A stretch of 64,000 bases of DNA from Neomoorella stamsii (GTDB taxonomy: Bacteria; Bacillota; DSM-521; Neomoorellales; Neomoorellaceae): positions 109,482 to 173,481 of the forward strand of contig NZ_PVXL01000055.1 in NCBI RefSeq assembly GCF_002995805.1, read 5' to 3'. Position numbers and translations under genes: made by a program. Below, in pieces: positions 37,080 through 46,183 of this stretch (position 1 is the first letter of the stretch; each line of letters starts with the position of its first letter). Under the pieces are notes generated by a model. It was not told where the DNA came from and ran no database searches. It saw only the letters and a list, made by a program, of their open reading frames with translations.

Positions 37080-37928
37080 TCAAACCTTAGTCGCTTGGAC
37101 TTTAATCTTTTCAGCTCGCCTCTGTAATTGCTCCAGTTCGGCTGTGCCCACCTGGCAGGCCCCCAGGTCGGCATGGCTGCTTTCAACTATGCCGTGGAAA
37201 TCCGACCCGCCGGTTACCACCAGGTTATACCGGGATGCCAGTTCCAGGTAACGCCCGGTGGCAGCGGCATCGTGGTGGGGATAGTAAGCTTCAATACCCT
37301 GCAAGCCGCTGCCCACCAGGGCAGGAATAAGACCATCGGCCCGGCTCAAGCCCGGGTGGGCCAGGACCGGGACCCCTCCAGCCTTTAATATTACCTCCAC
37401 AGCCCGGGCAGGTGAGACTTTGGCCCGCGGGACATAAGCAGGCCGGCCCCGCTCCAGCAAAGTGCGGAAGGCAAACTCCAGCGATGGTACATAGCCCTTG
37501 CGAACTAGAACGGCCGCGATATGGGGACGGCCCATGGCCTCGCCCCGGACTTCCTGCTCTACCTCACCCATGCTAATATCATAACCCAGCTCTTTAAGCC
37601 GGCCTACCATCCTGGCCGTGCGCCGGTAACGCGCCTGGCGCATGGTTTCCAGGAAAGCCAGCAAACTTTCCTTTTGCCAGTCGATATAATAACCCAGGAT
37701 ATGGATCTCCCCTTCTTCCCACTCGGTGCTCAGCTCAACCCCGGGAATTACCGTGACACTGTAACTGTTACCGGCAGCCAGGGCTTTTGCCAGGCCGGCT
37801 ACCGTATCATGGTCGGTAACACCCAGAGCCGTTAAGCCTTTTGTCTTCGCCAGTCTGATTAGTTCAGTGGGTGACAGCCGGCCGTCGGAGGCCGTAGTAT
37901 GGGTATGTAAATCAGCTGCCATCTTCAC
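37080..37928 (-). CDS. PHP-domain phosphoesterase (RNase AM/TrpH-like)
   Basis: 282 residues. PHP metal-site motifs: ADLHTHTTASDG, GVTDHDTVAGL, IPGVELSTEW, ILGYYI, VLAHPG and GGSDFHG. This set matches the TrpH/YciV family, whose members are 5'-3' exoribonucleases on short RNAs or 3',5'-nucleoside bisphosphate phosphatases. The particular activity cannot be chosen from sequence. The insert GYDISMGEVEQEVRGEAMGRPHIAAVLVRKGYV is typical of this family. It follows ymdB and a terminator. Confidence 0.88.
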   Translation of the reverse strand: MKMAADLHTHTTASDGRLSPTELIRLAKTKGLTALGVTDHDTVAGLAKALAAGNSYSVTVIPGVELSTEWEEGEIHILGYYIDWQKESLLAFLETMRQARYRRTARMVGRLKELGYDISMGEVEQEVRGEAMGRPHIAAVLVRKGYVPSLEFAFRTLLERGRPAYVPRAKVSPARAVEVILKAGGVPVLAHPGLSRADGLIPALVGSGLQGIEAYYPHHDAAATGRYLELASRYNLVVTGGSDFHGIVESSHADLGACQVGTAELEQLQRRAEKIKVQATKV

Positions 37929-37954
37929 CCGGCTCCAATCTTTTTTAGCTATTG

Positions 37955-37995
37955 TAACACAAAAGCCTGCCTCCCTTACCGGTAAGCAGGCTTTT
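37955..37995 (-). terminator. Intrinsic terminator after ymdB
   Basis: On the minus strand AAAGCCTGC / GCAGGCTTT (37994-37962, 15-nt loop) followed by TGTGTT. The stem is 9 bp and perfect; the T tract is short. Confidence 0.7.
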
Positions 37996-38016
37996 TAGCG
38001 TTGTTTGAGGGTTAAC

Positions 38017-38802
38017 TTATGCCGGCCCGTAGTATTGCAACCGCTGGATAGCGACTGCCCGGCCGTTACCGGGATCGATATCTACCAGTACGGCTTCCAG
38101 TTGAATAACTCCACCGGCAACTTCAAAACGCACCGGCAACTGGGTAAGAAATTTTTTGATGATAAGTTCTGCCTTCACTCCCAGGACAGAATCCCTGGGA
38201 CCGGTCATGCCTACATCGGTAATATAGGCCGTCCCCTGGGGCAGGACCCGGGCATCAGCCGTCTGGATATGGGTATGGGTCCCGATGACGGCACTTACCA
38301 GGCCGTCCAGGTACCAGCCCAGGGCAACCTTTTCCGAAGTTGCTTCAGCATGGAAGTCTACTAAAATGATGCGGGTTAACGCACCGATTTCTTCAGCCAG
38401 GCGGCGTCCCAGGCGAAAAGGACACTCCAGAGGTGATAGAAACACCCGCCCCGCTAAATTAATAATTCCTACCTGCAGGTTTTCCTTAACCTTTACCAGG
38501 GTATAGCCCCGGCCGGGGGTACCAGGAGGATAATTGGCCGGCCGGACAATGCGCTCATCCTCCTCCAGGAGGGTCAGAGCTTCACGCTTATCCCAGACAT
38601 GGTTGCCCATGGTTAAGATATCAATACCACCGGCAAAAAGTTCACCGGCAATATCTGGGGTAATGCCATTGCCGCCGGCAGCATTTTCGCCGTTTGCCAC
38701 CACCAGATCCGGCCGGTGTTCCTGGAGCAAAGGTGGCAGGAGTTCCCGGACGGCTTTACGGCCCGGCCGCCCCACCACATCGCCGATCATTAGAACCCGC
38801 AA
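38017..38802 (-). CDS. ymdB: YmdB-family metallophosphoesterase (2',3'-cyclic nucleotide phosphodiesterase)
   Basis: About 261 residues from TTG 38802, 8 nt behind GGGGAG. Metal-site motifs: LMIGDVVGRPGRKAV, VVANGENAAGGNGITPDIA, TMGNHVWDKRE, ILVDFHAEATSEKVALGWYLDG, VIGTHTHIQTADARVLPQGTAYITDVGMTG. YmdB of Bacillus hydrolyses 2',3'- and 3',5'-cNMPs and affects sporulation and biofilm decisions; its gene follows rny there as here. Confidence 0.93.
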   Translation of the reverse strand: MRVLMIGDVVGRPGRKAVRELLPPLLQEHRPDLVVANGENAAGGNGITPDIAGELFAGGIDILTMGNHVWDKREALTLLEEDERIVRPANYPPGTPGRGYTLVKVKENLQVGIINLAGRVFLSPLECPFRLGRRLAEEIGALTRIILVDFHAEATSEKVALGWYLDGLVSAVIGTHTHIQTADARVLPQGTAYITDVGMTGPRDSVLGVKAELIIKKFLTQLPVRFEVAGGVIQLEAVLVDIDPGNGRAVAIQRLQYYGPA

Positions 38803-38851
38803 AAATAAAGCTCCCCTCAATTTGCCTTAAATATTATTATTGGCCCCGGGT

Positions 38852-39370
38852 CTATTTATTAAACACCATGACCCGGCCTTCTTCCCGGAAGGCAATTAAC
38901 TGGCGCTCCGGGACGGTACCCCGGACACTTTCCAGCATACGGTCAATTAACTCTTCCTGGATCATAAGCTCTTCTTCCATGATATTATCATTGTTCTCCG
39001 CTACCAGGGTGGCGCCAAATTCCTCCCGCACCAGGGCGATAATGAGGTCAATTTCATCCCGGGAAAGGGTAATTACATCCCGTTGTACCTCCAGGGCCAT
39101 TAACTGGTCATAGGGCGTATATTTCAGATTAATAACCTTCGGTTCCCGGTCTTCCAGGTAGTTATATACTTCCAGGGATTTGCGGAATTTCTTTTCGAAC
39201 TGCTGGATGGCCTCCCCGGCCAGAGGTTGGGCCATCATAAAGGTAAAGCGTAAAACCTGGTCTTTGGGCTCATAGTTAATGGTACCTACTTCTGGATAAC
39301 GTACCAGGATGGAAATAAGGAGACCAATACTGTCAGATACTTCGCCGCCATGTTTGTACTTCAGGCTCAA
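38852..39370 (-). CDS. Conserved-looking protein of unknown function, about 172 aa
   Basis: TTG 39370 fits the spacing from an AGG site better than GTG 39379, which overlaps it; the choice is uncertain. The product is soluble and acidic. It has an N-terminal segment GGEVSDSIGLLISILVRYPEVGTINYEPKDQVLRFTFMM, a charged middle, and a C-terminal helical region rich in Glu (NNDNIMEEELMIQEELIDRMLESVRG). No catalytic motif is recognised. Its position between rny and ymdB suggests an RNA-metabolism link, by association only. Confidence 0.8.
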   Translation of the reverse strand: MSLKYKHGGEVSDSIGLLISILVRYPEVGTINYEPKDQVLRFTFMMAQPLAGEAIQQFEKKFRKSLEVYNYLEDREPKVINLKYTPYDQLMALEVQRDVITLSRDEIDLIIALVREEFGATLVAENNDNIMEEELMIQEELIDRMLESVRGTVPERQLIAFREEGRVMVFNK

Positions 39371-39525
39371 GGTAAACACCTGCCCCGTACTTTATGTATA
39401 AGATGTTACCACCAATAAGACACTACTTCTGCACCCAAAAGCAAATTCCTGCCTGCCTTGTCCGCCTTTAATGATGAAAATTTAATGGCAGGGATGGAAA
39501 AACTTTTACCTTCCCTGCCATAAAA

Positions 39526-41058
39526 TTATTTGGCATAATCAACAGCGCGGGTTTCGCGGATGACCACCACTTTAATCTGGCCCGGGTATTCCATCTCCTT
39601 TTCAATCCTTTTTACGATATCCCTGGCCAGGTGGACGGCCATGGCATCATCAATCTTGTCAGGCTTAACTAAAATCCGGATCTCCCGGCCGGCCTGGATG
39701 GCATAGGATTTTTCCACGCCGGCAAAGGAATCGGCAATCTCCTCCAGTTTCTCGAGGCGTTTAATATAGGCCTCCAGGGTTTCCCGCCGGGCACCCGGCC
39801 GGGCTGCCGAAATGGCATCGGCGGCCTGGACCAGGCCAGCCTCAATGCTGCGCGGTTCCACATCACCATGGTGGGCTTCAATGGCATGGATTACCTCCGG
39901 GGATTCCCGGTATTTTTTAGCCAGCTCAACCCCCAGGGTGACATGGGGTCCCTCAACTTCAAAATCAACGGCTTTACCAATATCATGGAGCAACCCGGCC
40001 CGCTTGGCCAGCTGGACATCCACCCCTAGCTCGGCAGCCATGGCCCCCGCCAGGAAAGCTACTTCTAGGGAGTGTTTAAGGACATTCTGGCCGTAGCTGG
40101 TGCGGTATTTAAGTTTACCCAGCAGGCGCACCAGCTCTGGATGCAGGCCATGAATGCCAGCTTCAAAGGTAGCTCGCTCTCCTTCTTCCCGGATCTTTTG
40201 CTCCAGTTCCCGCCGGGACTTTTCTACCATTTCTTCAATCCGGGCCGGGTGGATGCGCCCATCGATAATTAACTTTTCCAGGGCAATCCGGGCCACCTCC
40301 CGGCGAATAGGGTCGAAGCTGGAGAGAATAACGGCTTCCGGTGTGTCATCAATGATGAGATCGACACCCGTCAGGGTTTCCAGGGCGCGAATGTTACGGC
40401 CCTCACGGCCGATAATGCGCCCCTTCATCTCATCGCTGGGTAGATTCACCACCGATACCGTGGCCTCGGCTACATAATCAGCAGCACAGTGCTGGATGGC
40501 ATGGGTAATAATTTCCCGGGCTTTTTTATCTGCTTCTTCTTTGGCCTCCGTTTCAATTTGTTTAATCATCATGGCTGCTTCATGCCTTACTTCTTCCTCG
40601 ACACTCTGCAGCAGGATGGCCCTGGCTTCTTCGGTCGTCAAACCGGAAATGCGTTCCAGTTCGCTGACCTGCCGGCGGCGCATCTCTTCCAGTTCTTCCC
40701 TTAGTTTCTGGGCAGCTTCTTCCTGCCGGTGGAGACTGGCCTCTTTGCGTTCGAGGGCTTCGGTCTTGCGGTCCAGGGCCTCTTCCTTCTGCATCAGGCG
40801 CCGCTCGAAACGCTGGAGCTCATTGCGCCGTTCCCGGCTTTCCCGCTCTATTTCATTACGGATGCGGTGGGCTTCTTCCTTGGCTTCCAGGACCGCTTCC
40901 CTCTTTTTAGCCTCGGCTTCTTTTTTTGCTTCTTCGATAATGGTGGCTGCAGCCTTCTCGGCCGAAACAATTTTGGCCTCAGCCAGGTACTTGCGGATGG
41001 CATAACCTCCGGCCGCACCCACCAGGAAAGCTATCAGGGCATAAAGGATATACTGGAT
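39526..41058 (-). CDS. rny: Ribonuclease Y, membrane-anchored endoribonuclease
   Basis: Cytoplasmic part: long coiled coil (about residues 25-190), KH domain with [32 protein letters not shown] domain with HDIGKAVD and EAHHGDVEP. Initiates mRNA decay. The first canonical codon in frame is GTG 41022, but that would cut the membrane anchor in half and has no ribosome binding site. Reading upstream, [23 protein letters not shown] forms the usual anchor, and AGGGGAGG lies 9 nt before an ATC codon at 41058; an in-frame stop lies only three codons further up. I therefore annotate a probable AUC start (510 aa). Confidence 0.9.
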   Translation of the reverse strand: MQYILYALIAFLVGAAGGYAIRKYLAEAKIVSAEKAAATIIEEAKKEAEAKKREAVLEAKEEAHRIRNEIERESRERRNELQRFERRLMQKEEALDRKTEALERKEASLHRQEEAAQKLREELEEMRRRQVSELERISGLTTEEARAILLQSVEEEVRHEAAMMIKQIETEAKEEADKKAREIITHAIQHCAADYVAEATVSVVNLPSDEMKGRIIGREGRNIRALETLTGVDLIIDDTPEAVILSSFDPIRREVARIALEKLIIDGRIHPARIEEMVEKSRRELEQKIREEGERATFEAGIHGLHPELVRLLGKLKYRTSYGQNVLKHSLEVAFLAGAMAAELGVDVQLAKRAGLLHDIGKAVDFEVEGPHVTLGVELAKKYRESPEVIHAIEAHHGDVEPRSIEAGLVQAADAISAARPGARRETLEAYIKRLEKLEEIADSFAGVEKSYAIQAGREIRILVKPDKIDDAMAVHLARDIVKRIEKEMEYPGQIKVVVIRETRAVDYAK

Positions 41059-41079
41059 TGTTCTTCACCTCCCCTTCAT

Positions 41080-41107
41080 AAAATAAAGCCGAGTCGAAAC
41101 TCGGCTT
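41080..41107 (-). terminator. Hairpin terminator between recX and rny
   Basis: On the minus strand AAGCCGAG-TTTCGA-CTCGGCTT (41107-41086) followed by TATTTTATG. It lies just before the rny ribosome binding site, so it ends recA-recX transcription or acts as an attenuator for rny. No gene was found in 41108-41309. Confidence 0.75.
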
Positions 41108-41309
41108 GAAGTTAGGCACACCAACCAAATATACCCTTATTTGGTTCAAAACCAGGACCTACATACGCCTGTTGGGAACCAAAAATACAGCCCTTCTATC
41201 TATTTTCAGGTCAGAAGAGTTATATTCCATCCAGGCTAAACCCGGTAGTGAAATCTATAAATTAAGGGTAATGGTGGTGACCCTACACCTAGTTTCTCCC
41301 AAAATAATT

Positions 41310-41825
41310 TTATAGGTTTAAATGATTACTGTCAATATAATTATCTTCTTCAGCCAGCTCTCCCAGCACTTGGCGAATTACATGGCCATTAAAACCTCGC
41401 TGCCAGAGGAAACGGGCCAGGCGCTGGTAATAATGATCGGGACTTTCTCCCTGCCGCCGGTGATACTTCCCCGCCAGTTCCCGGGCCGCCGCCATCTCTG
41501 CTTCTGGAGGAAACAGGTCGCCTGCTATCCCTTCAGCTAGGGAAGGGGCCACGCCATGCTCCTGCAACTCGCGCCGGAGGCGCCTCGGGCCTACCGGGTG
41601 GGTAGCCAGCCGGTAGGCAGCCCAGTCCCGGGCAAAACTGGCATCATCTAGCAACCCGGCATCCTTTAACCGGTTTAAGGTTGCCACCACTACCTCCCTG
41701 GGAAAGCCCTTTGCCTGTAATTTCCAGCACATTTCCTGTTCACTCTGCTGGCGCCGGGTTAATATTTTCAGGGCATACTCCCAGGCTGCTGCCGGTGAAG
41801 GATTATTCGTTTTGCGCACCTTCAT
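41310..41825 (-). CDS. recX: RecX, regulator of RecA
   Basis: 171 residues. Three-helix tandem repeats typical of Rec[78 protein letters not shown], and a C-terminal [21 protein letters not shown]. RecX limits RecA filament growth. It overlaps the 3' end of recA by 23 bp, so the two are co-translated. Confidence 0.93.
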   Translation of the reverse strand: MKVRKTNNPSPAAAWEYALKILTRRQQSEQEMCWKLQAKGFPREVVVATLNRLKDAGLLDDASFARDWAAYRLATHPVGPRRLRRELQEHGVAPSLAEGIAGDLFPPEAEMAAARELAGKYHRRQGESPDHYYQRLARFLWQRGFNGHVIRQVLGELAEEDNYIDSNHLNL

Positions 41826-42840
41826 CTTCTATAGCCGCTGCCGTCTTGACTAAACCAGCTTTAGCACGAATCTGGGCTTCAATGCTGGCCGCCAGTTCGG
41901 GGTGGTCACGCAAGAATTCTTTAGCTGCTTCACGGCCCTGACCAAGGCGATCTTCCCCCAGGGAATACCAGGCCCCACTCTTCTTTACTATATCCAATTC
42001 CGTGCCCATGTCAAGGAGGCAGCCCTCGCGGTCAATACCCCGGCCGTAAATAATATCAAACTCGGCCTGGCGGAAGGGCGGTGCTACTTTATTTTTAACA
42101 ACCTTTACCCGGGTGCGGCTACCAATAATCTCGGTCCCCTGCTTGATCTGCTCTATTTTGCGCACATCCAGGCGTACCGAAGCGTAAAATTTTAGCGCCC
42201 GTCCCCCCGGTGTTGTCTCGGGACTGCCAAAGAGGACCCCTACCTTTTCCCGCAACTGGTTGATAAAAATGGCAACCGTCCGCGATTTGGCAATAACGCC
42301 GGCCAGCTTGCGTAAAGCCTGGGACATGAGCCGGGCCTGCAGGCCTACATGGGCATCGCCCATTTCACCGTCCAGCTCGGCTTTGGGCACCAGGGCAGCT
42401 ACGGAATCGATGACGATGACATCGATGGCGCCGCTGCGCACCAGGGCTTCAGCGATTTCCAGGGCCTGCTCACCGGTATCGGGCTGGGATACTAAAAGGT
42501 TATCAATGTCGACTCCGAGGTTCCTGGCATATACCGGGTCGAGGGCGTGCTCGGCGTCGATAAAGGCTGCCGTGCCGCTGCTCCGCTGGGCCTCGGCAAT
42601 AACATGAAGGGCGACCGTCGTCTTACCCGAGGATTCCGGGCCAAAGATCTCAACCACCCGGCCCCGGGGCAACCCGCCTACCCCCAGGGCCAAGTCCAGA
42701 GGCAGGGCGCCAGTGGAAATAGCTTCCACATTGAGCCGGGCACCGGATTCACCCAGCTTCATTATGGAACCCTTGCCAAAATGCCTCTCGATCTGGAGCA
42801 GGGCATTTTCCAGTGCCCGCTGCTTATCTGATAAAACCAC
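41803..42840 (-). CDS. recA: RecA recombinase
   Basis: About 345 residues from GTG 42840; GGAGG lies 12 nt upstream, a little long. Walker [10 protein letters not shown], Walker [11 protein letters not shown], the MAW-type [10 protein letters not shown] segment, and [35 protein letters not shown] (loop L2 region). The C-terminus is acidic ([10 protein letters not shown]). No clear LexA box was found just upstream, where thpR ends 55 bp away, so it may be transcribed with upstream genes. Confidence 0.97.
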   Translation of the reverse strand: MVLSDKQRALENALLQIERHFGKGSIMKLGESGARLNVEAISTGALPLDLALGVGGLPRGRVVEIFGPESSGKTTVALHVIAEAQRSSGTAAFIDAEHALDPVYARNLGVDIDNLLVSQPDTGEQALEIAEALVRSGAIDVIVIDSVAALVPKAELDGEMGDAHVGLQARLMSQALRKLAGVIAKSRTVAIFINQLREKVGVLFGSPETTPGGRALKFYASVRLDVRKIEQIKQGTEIIGSRTRVKVVKNKVAPPFRQAEFDIIYGRGIDREGCLLDMGTELDIVKKSGAWYSLGEDRLGQGREAAKEFLRDHPELAASIEAQIRAKAGLVKTAAAIEDEGAQNE

Positions 42841-42895
42841 TATATAAGTTCGCCTCCTCCTGCTTTTGCACTTTACTGGCAACGCCAGTCAACCG

Positions 42896-43465
42896 TTAAT
42901 AAGAGTTCCTGCCGCCTGCTGGCAAAGTAACCGTCAAAACCGGGCGGTAAATAGCTCCCTGTGGGGTTAGCCGGCTCTCCATAAGGCTTACCGCCGTCAC
43001 CCTTTCCCTCCCCCAGGACACACCAGCTAAACTCTGGAGCCTGTCCTTTAATGGCCCGGTGGCTGTCCCAGGACGCAGGCGGCCCAGGGTTAAATGGGGG
43101 GTAAAGGAATCGGCCGGAAAACCCAGTTCCAGGTATTCCCTGGTTACCTGTTGCTGTAAAACATGCAGGGGCTTTTCCGACTCCACCCCCACCCAGACAA
43201 CCCGGGGGGTGCGCCAGTTGGGAAAAACCCCGGTACCTTTTACCTCCAGGTGCCAGGGGTTAACCCCAATAGCGGCACGCCGCAAGGCTGCTCCTATTTC
43301 CTCCACTCTAGCCGGGGCCACTTCACCTAAAAACTTGATGGTTAAATGGATATTCTCCGGGGGCACCCATTTAACCGTTACCGGTAACTGGCGTAATTCA
43401 CCCAGTAGCCCGGCCAGGGCACTTTGCAGAGCTGGGGAAAAATTTATGGCAACAAACAGCCGCAT
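42896..43465 (-). CDS. thpR: RNA 2',3'-cyclic phosphodiesterase (ThpR/LigT)
   Basis: About 189 residues from ATG 43465 (a GTG at 43474 is an equal alternative). Two HxTx motifs of the 2H phosphoesterases are present: NIHLTIKFLGEV and TPHLTLGRLRPG. Members open 2',3'-cyclic phosphates in RNA to 2'-phosphates. It lies between the FtsH-like gene and recA, where cinA sits in Bacillus. Confidence 0.92.
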   Translation of the reverse strand: MRLFVAINFSPALQSALAGLLGELRQLPVTVKWVPPENIHLTIKFLGEVAPARVEEIGAALRRAAIGVNPWHLEVKGTGVFPNWRTPRVVWVGVESEKPLHVLQQQVTREYLELGFPADSFTPHLTLGRLRPGTATGPLKDRLQSLAGVSWGRERVTAVSLMESRLTPQGAIYRPVLTVTLPAGGRNSY

Positions 43466-43535
43466 GCCGATCACCAGTTTTCAGGATCTATTCGCTTCCC
43501 AATCCTGATAATCCTGCTGTTACGTGACAAAATTT

Positions 43536-45029
43536 TCAAGAGGCCATAGCCTGTTCCTGTAACAGGGCCCGCAATTCCCGGCCGGTTACCGTTTCCTTTT
43601 CTACCAGTTGTCCGGCTAAAGCCTTTAAAACCCCCTGGTAAGGCCGCAGGAGAGAAGCCACCTTGGCTTCTTCCCGGCTGATGATAGTTGAAGAAGCATT
43701 GTGCATCTGTTCCTTGGTCAAATTTTCTTCGGCCACTACTCCCAGTTCCGACAACCCGGAGGTAATAATCACCCGGGCCAGGCGAATGGCTTCTTTAAAG
43801 TCATTGAGGGACCCCGTACTGCGACTGCCCAGGATTAAGGTCTCAGCCACGGCCCCGGCCAGGCAGATATCCATCTGGTTCTCAAGGTATTCCCTGGTAT
43901 AGAGGTAAATGTCGTGTTCCGGCTTTTGCCGGGTATAGCCCAAAGCCTGGCCCCGGGAAGTAATGGTCACATGGGAAATAGACTGGGGCCTTAAAAGCTC
44001 CCCGGCAATGGCGTGGCCAGCCTCATGGATGGCCAGCCGGTACAATTCGTCCACCGCCGGCTTGCGGCCTAGCTTTTCCCCCAGCATTACTTTATCGACG
44101 GCTTCCATTAAATGTTTCTGGGTGATAAGGGGGGATTTTTCCCGCAGGGCCAGGATGGCGGCCTCATTGGCTACGCTTTCCAGGTGAGCCCCGGAAAACC
44201 CGAAGGTTTCGCGGGCAATGGCTTCCAGGTCTACCTCCTGCGCCAGGGGCTTATTGGCCGTATGCAGTTTTAAAATAGCCAGGCGCCCCTCCTTATCAGG
44301 CAGGTCAACCTTAACCTGCCGGTCAAAACGGCCCGGGCGTAAAAGGGCCGGGTCCAGCAAGTCAGGACGATTGGTAGCGCCGATAACCAAAATCTGGACA
44401 TCGTGGCTGCTTTTTAAGCCATCCATCTCTACCAGGAGCTGGTTTAAGGTCTGGTCATATTCTAAGTGGGAGGCGTGGCTGCCGCGTTTCCCACCCAGGA
44501 CTTCCAGTTCATCTATAAAGATAATGGCTCGCTTTTTCTGCTGGCGCCGGGCCAGTTCCCGGGCCCGATTAAAAATTGCCCGAACCCGCTGGGCACCGAC
44601 GCCGGCATACATCTCGATAAATTCACTGCCGCTGGCCTCGAGAAAAACTGCATCCGTGTAGGTAGCGGCCGCCTTGGCCAGCAACGTCTTCCCCGTTCCC
44701 GGCGGGCCACTTAAAAGGATGCCCTTCAGGGGGCGAATGCCCATGGCCTCAACTTCAGCACTGCGGAGCAAAAACTCCAGGGCTTCCTTTAATTCGCAGA
44801 TAGCCGTAGCCTGGCCGCCGATATCGGCAAAAGATACCTTGACCGGCGGCGCATATCCCTTCCCCCCCAGGGTTGAAGGGAGCAATCCCTTTTTTTCAAT
44901 CACCCAGTAGGCCAGGAAACCCATACCAGCAAGAAGCAAAAAGGGAGTAATATCCACCCCTTTAATGACTAAAAAAATCATTAACCCCAAGCCTGTACCG
45001 GCAATTATTTCTTTTATTTCCTTAAACAC
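43536..45029 (-). CDS. Compact FtsH-like AAA+ membrane metalloprotease
   Basis: 497 residues, shorter than FtsH (about 600-650). Two hydrophobic helices (about 10-25 and 29-42) with almost no external loop replace FtsH's periplasmic domain. AAA+ module: Walker A SGPPGTGKT, Walker B IIFIDELEVLGG, second region of homology GATNRPDLLDPALLRPGRFDR. The peptidase has the zinc motif HEAGHA and a later LAGAVAETLILG (third ligand region). All key residues are present, so it should be active. A canonical ftsH is not in the window. It overlaps the end of the preceding unknown membrane protein gene by 8 bp. Confidence 0.9.
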   Translation of the reverse strand: MFKEIKEIIAGTGLGLMIFLVIKGVDITPFLLLAGMGFLAYWVIEKKGLLPSTLGGKGYAPPVKVSFADIGGQATAICELKEALEFLLRSAEVEAMGIRPLKGILLSGPPGTGKTLLAKAAATYTDAVFLEASGSEFIEMYAGVGAQRVRAIFNRARELARRQQKKRAIIFIDELEVLGGKRGSHASHLEYDQTLNQLLVEMDGLKSSHDVQILVIGATNRPDLLDPALLRPGRFDRQVKVDLPDKEGRLAILKLHTANKPLAQEVDLEAIARETFGFSGAHLESVANEAAILALREKSPLITQKHLMEAVDKVMLGEKLGRKPAVDELYRLAIHEAGHAIAGELLRPQSISHVTITSRGQALGYTRQKPEHDIYLYTREYLENQMDICLAGAVAETLILGSRSTGSLNDFKEAIRLARVIITSGLSELGVVAEENLTKEQMHNASSTIISREEAKVASLLRPYQGVLKALAGQLVEKETVTGRELRALLQEQAMAS

Positions 45030-45567
45030 TTTGCCCCTCCCCCCGGGTTACATAATTTTGCCGGGGTACTACCTGGTAAAGGTAAGCCTGTCCCTGGCTG
45101 AATTGGAGATAAATATAGTTATCGTCCACATTGACGGCATAATGGTCGATGCCTGCCTGGCGCGCCAGCCGGTCAACGGTAGCCGCCATCTGGGTAAAGT
45201 TGCCCCGTACTGCCGCTTCATAGATGGTAAACTGGCTTTCCCGCCACAAACTCTCCAGGGCCGGGGAACGGCGGTCCTGGATAACCAGCTTTACCGGTTG
45301 CCGGCCATAAAGCCTGTTTACAGTTTCCTGTACCTGCCGGTAGGCCTGCGGTAAATCGGCTCCGGGGCCGAGGATAACCCTTACTTCCAGACCTGCAGCC
45401 GTCCGGATTACTGTTGCCTCCTGGACCGCTGGATCGGACTTTAAGGTATCAGTCAGGGGTTTTTCCTGGCTGTAGTGCCGGTAGGCCCACTGGCCCCCGG
45501 TTAATAAACCTAAGCTCAAAAGGGCTGCCAGAAATACAAATTGAAGGCGCCACCCTTTGAAGTGCAA
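45022..45567 (-). CDS. Membrane-anchored protein of unknown function, about 181 aa
   Basis: TTG 45567 is preferred: GGAG lies 8 nt upstream. One N-terminal transmembrane segment (WRLQFVFLAALLSLGLLTGGQWAY) anchors an extracytoplasmic domain of about 150 residues. The segment LKSDPAVQEATVIRTAAGLEVRVILGPGADLPQAYRQVQETVNRLY has a beta-alpha-beta look like small periplasmic domains, but I recognise no family. It overlaps the FtsH-like gene and is probably co-expressed; it could be a partner or adaptor of that protease (inference). Confidence 0.75.
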   Translation of the reverse strand: MHFKGWRLQFVFLAALLSLGLLTGGQWAYRHYSQEKPLTDTLKSDPAVQEATVIRTAAGLEVRVILGPGADLPQAYRQVQETVNRLYGRQPVKLVIQDRRSPALESLWRESQFTIYEAAVRGNFTQMAATVDRLARQAGIDHYAVNVDDNYIYLQFSQGQAYLYQVVPRQNYVTRGEGQSV

Positions 45568-45664
45568 CGATAACACTCCTCTCCCATGGATAACACCTTC
45601 AATTATAACAAATTTCAACTGGTCAGGCCTTATGAATTACCTGGTAGGGCTGCCACATCTACCT

Positions 45665-46183
45665 TTAGCCCGGGCGATAAAGTAAATCCCGGTTGCTCAA
45701 AAGATAATGCAACGCCGAAACCATGGTCAGGACCAGGGCCACATAAAGAAGGAGAACGGCCTGGGGAACCTCTACAAGCAGGGCAACAATGGCTATCACC
45801 TGGGTCAGGGTTTTGACCTTGCCCCAGGAACTGGCGGCCAGAATTAGCCCTTCTCCCGCTGCTACCTGGCGCAGGCCGCTGATTAAAAATTCTCTGCCGA
45901 CAATTAATATTACCACCCATGCGGGAACCAGGTGCAGCTGGACCAGTAAAATTAAGGCCGTAGTAATCAGGAGCTTATCGACCAGGGGGTCCAGTAACTG
46001 GCCCAGCCTGGTAACTTCGTCCCGGCTACGGGCGAGATACCCGTCCAGGCCATCGGTAGCTGCCGCCAGTAAAAATAGTGCCGCCGCCAGGTAACGTCCG
46101 GGTCCCCAGGGCAAAAGAACCAGGATGGCAAACAAGGGCACCAGGCCCAAGCGCACCAGGGTTAGCCGGTTGGCCGCCGTCAT
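45665..46183 (-). CDS. pgsA: CDP-diacylglycerol--glycerol-3-phosphate 3-phosphatidyltransferase
   Basis: 172 residues. CDP-alcohol phosphatidyltransferase motif D-G-x2-A-R-x8-G-x3-D-x3-D is seen as TDGLDGYLARSRDEVTRLGQLLDPLVDKLL. It has about five transmembrane helices and starts NRLTLVRLGLVPLF. It makes phosphatidylglycerophosphate, the first step to PG and cardiolipin. Its start overlaps the rimO end by 4 bp. Confidence 0.95.
   Translation of the reverse strand: MTAANRLTLVRLGLVPLFAILVLLPWGPGRYLAAALFLLAAATDGLDGYLARSRDEVTRLGQLLDPLVDKLLITTALILLVQLHLVPAWVVILIVGREFLISGLRQVAAGEGLILAASSWGKVKTLTQVIAIVALLVEVPQAVLLLYVALVLTMVSALHYLLSNRDLLYRPG

Noticed and set aside
42841..42895. LexA box before recA
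   Set aside because: A GAAC is present (CGAACTTATATAG) but no matching half-site at N4 spacing.
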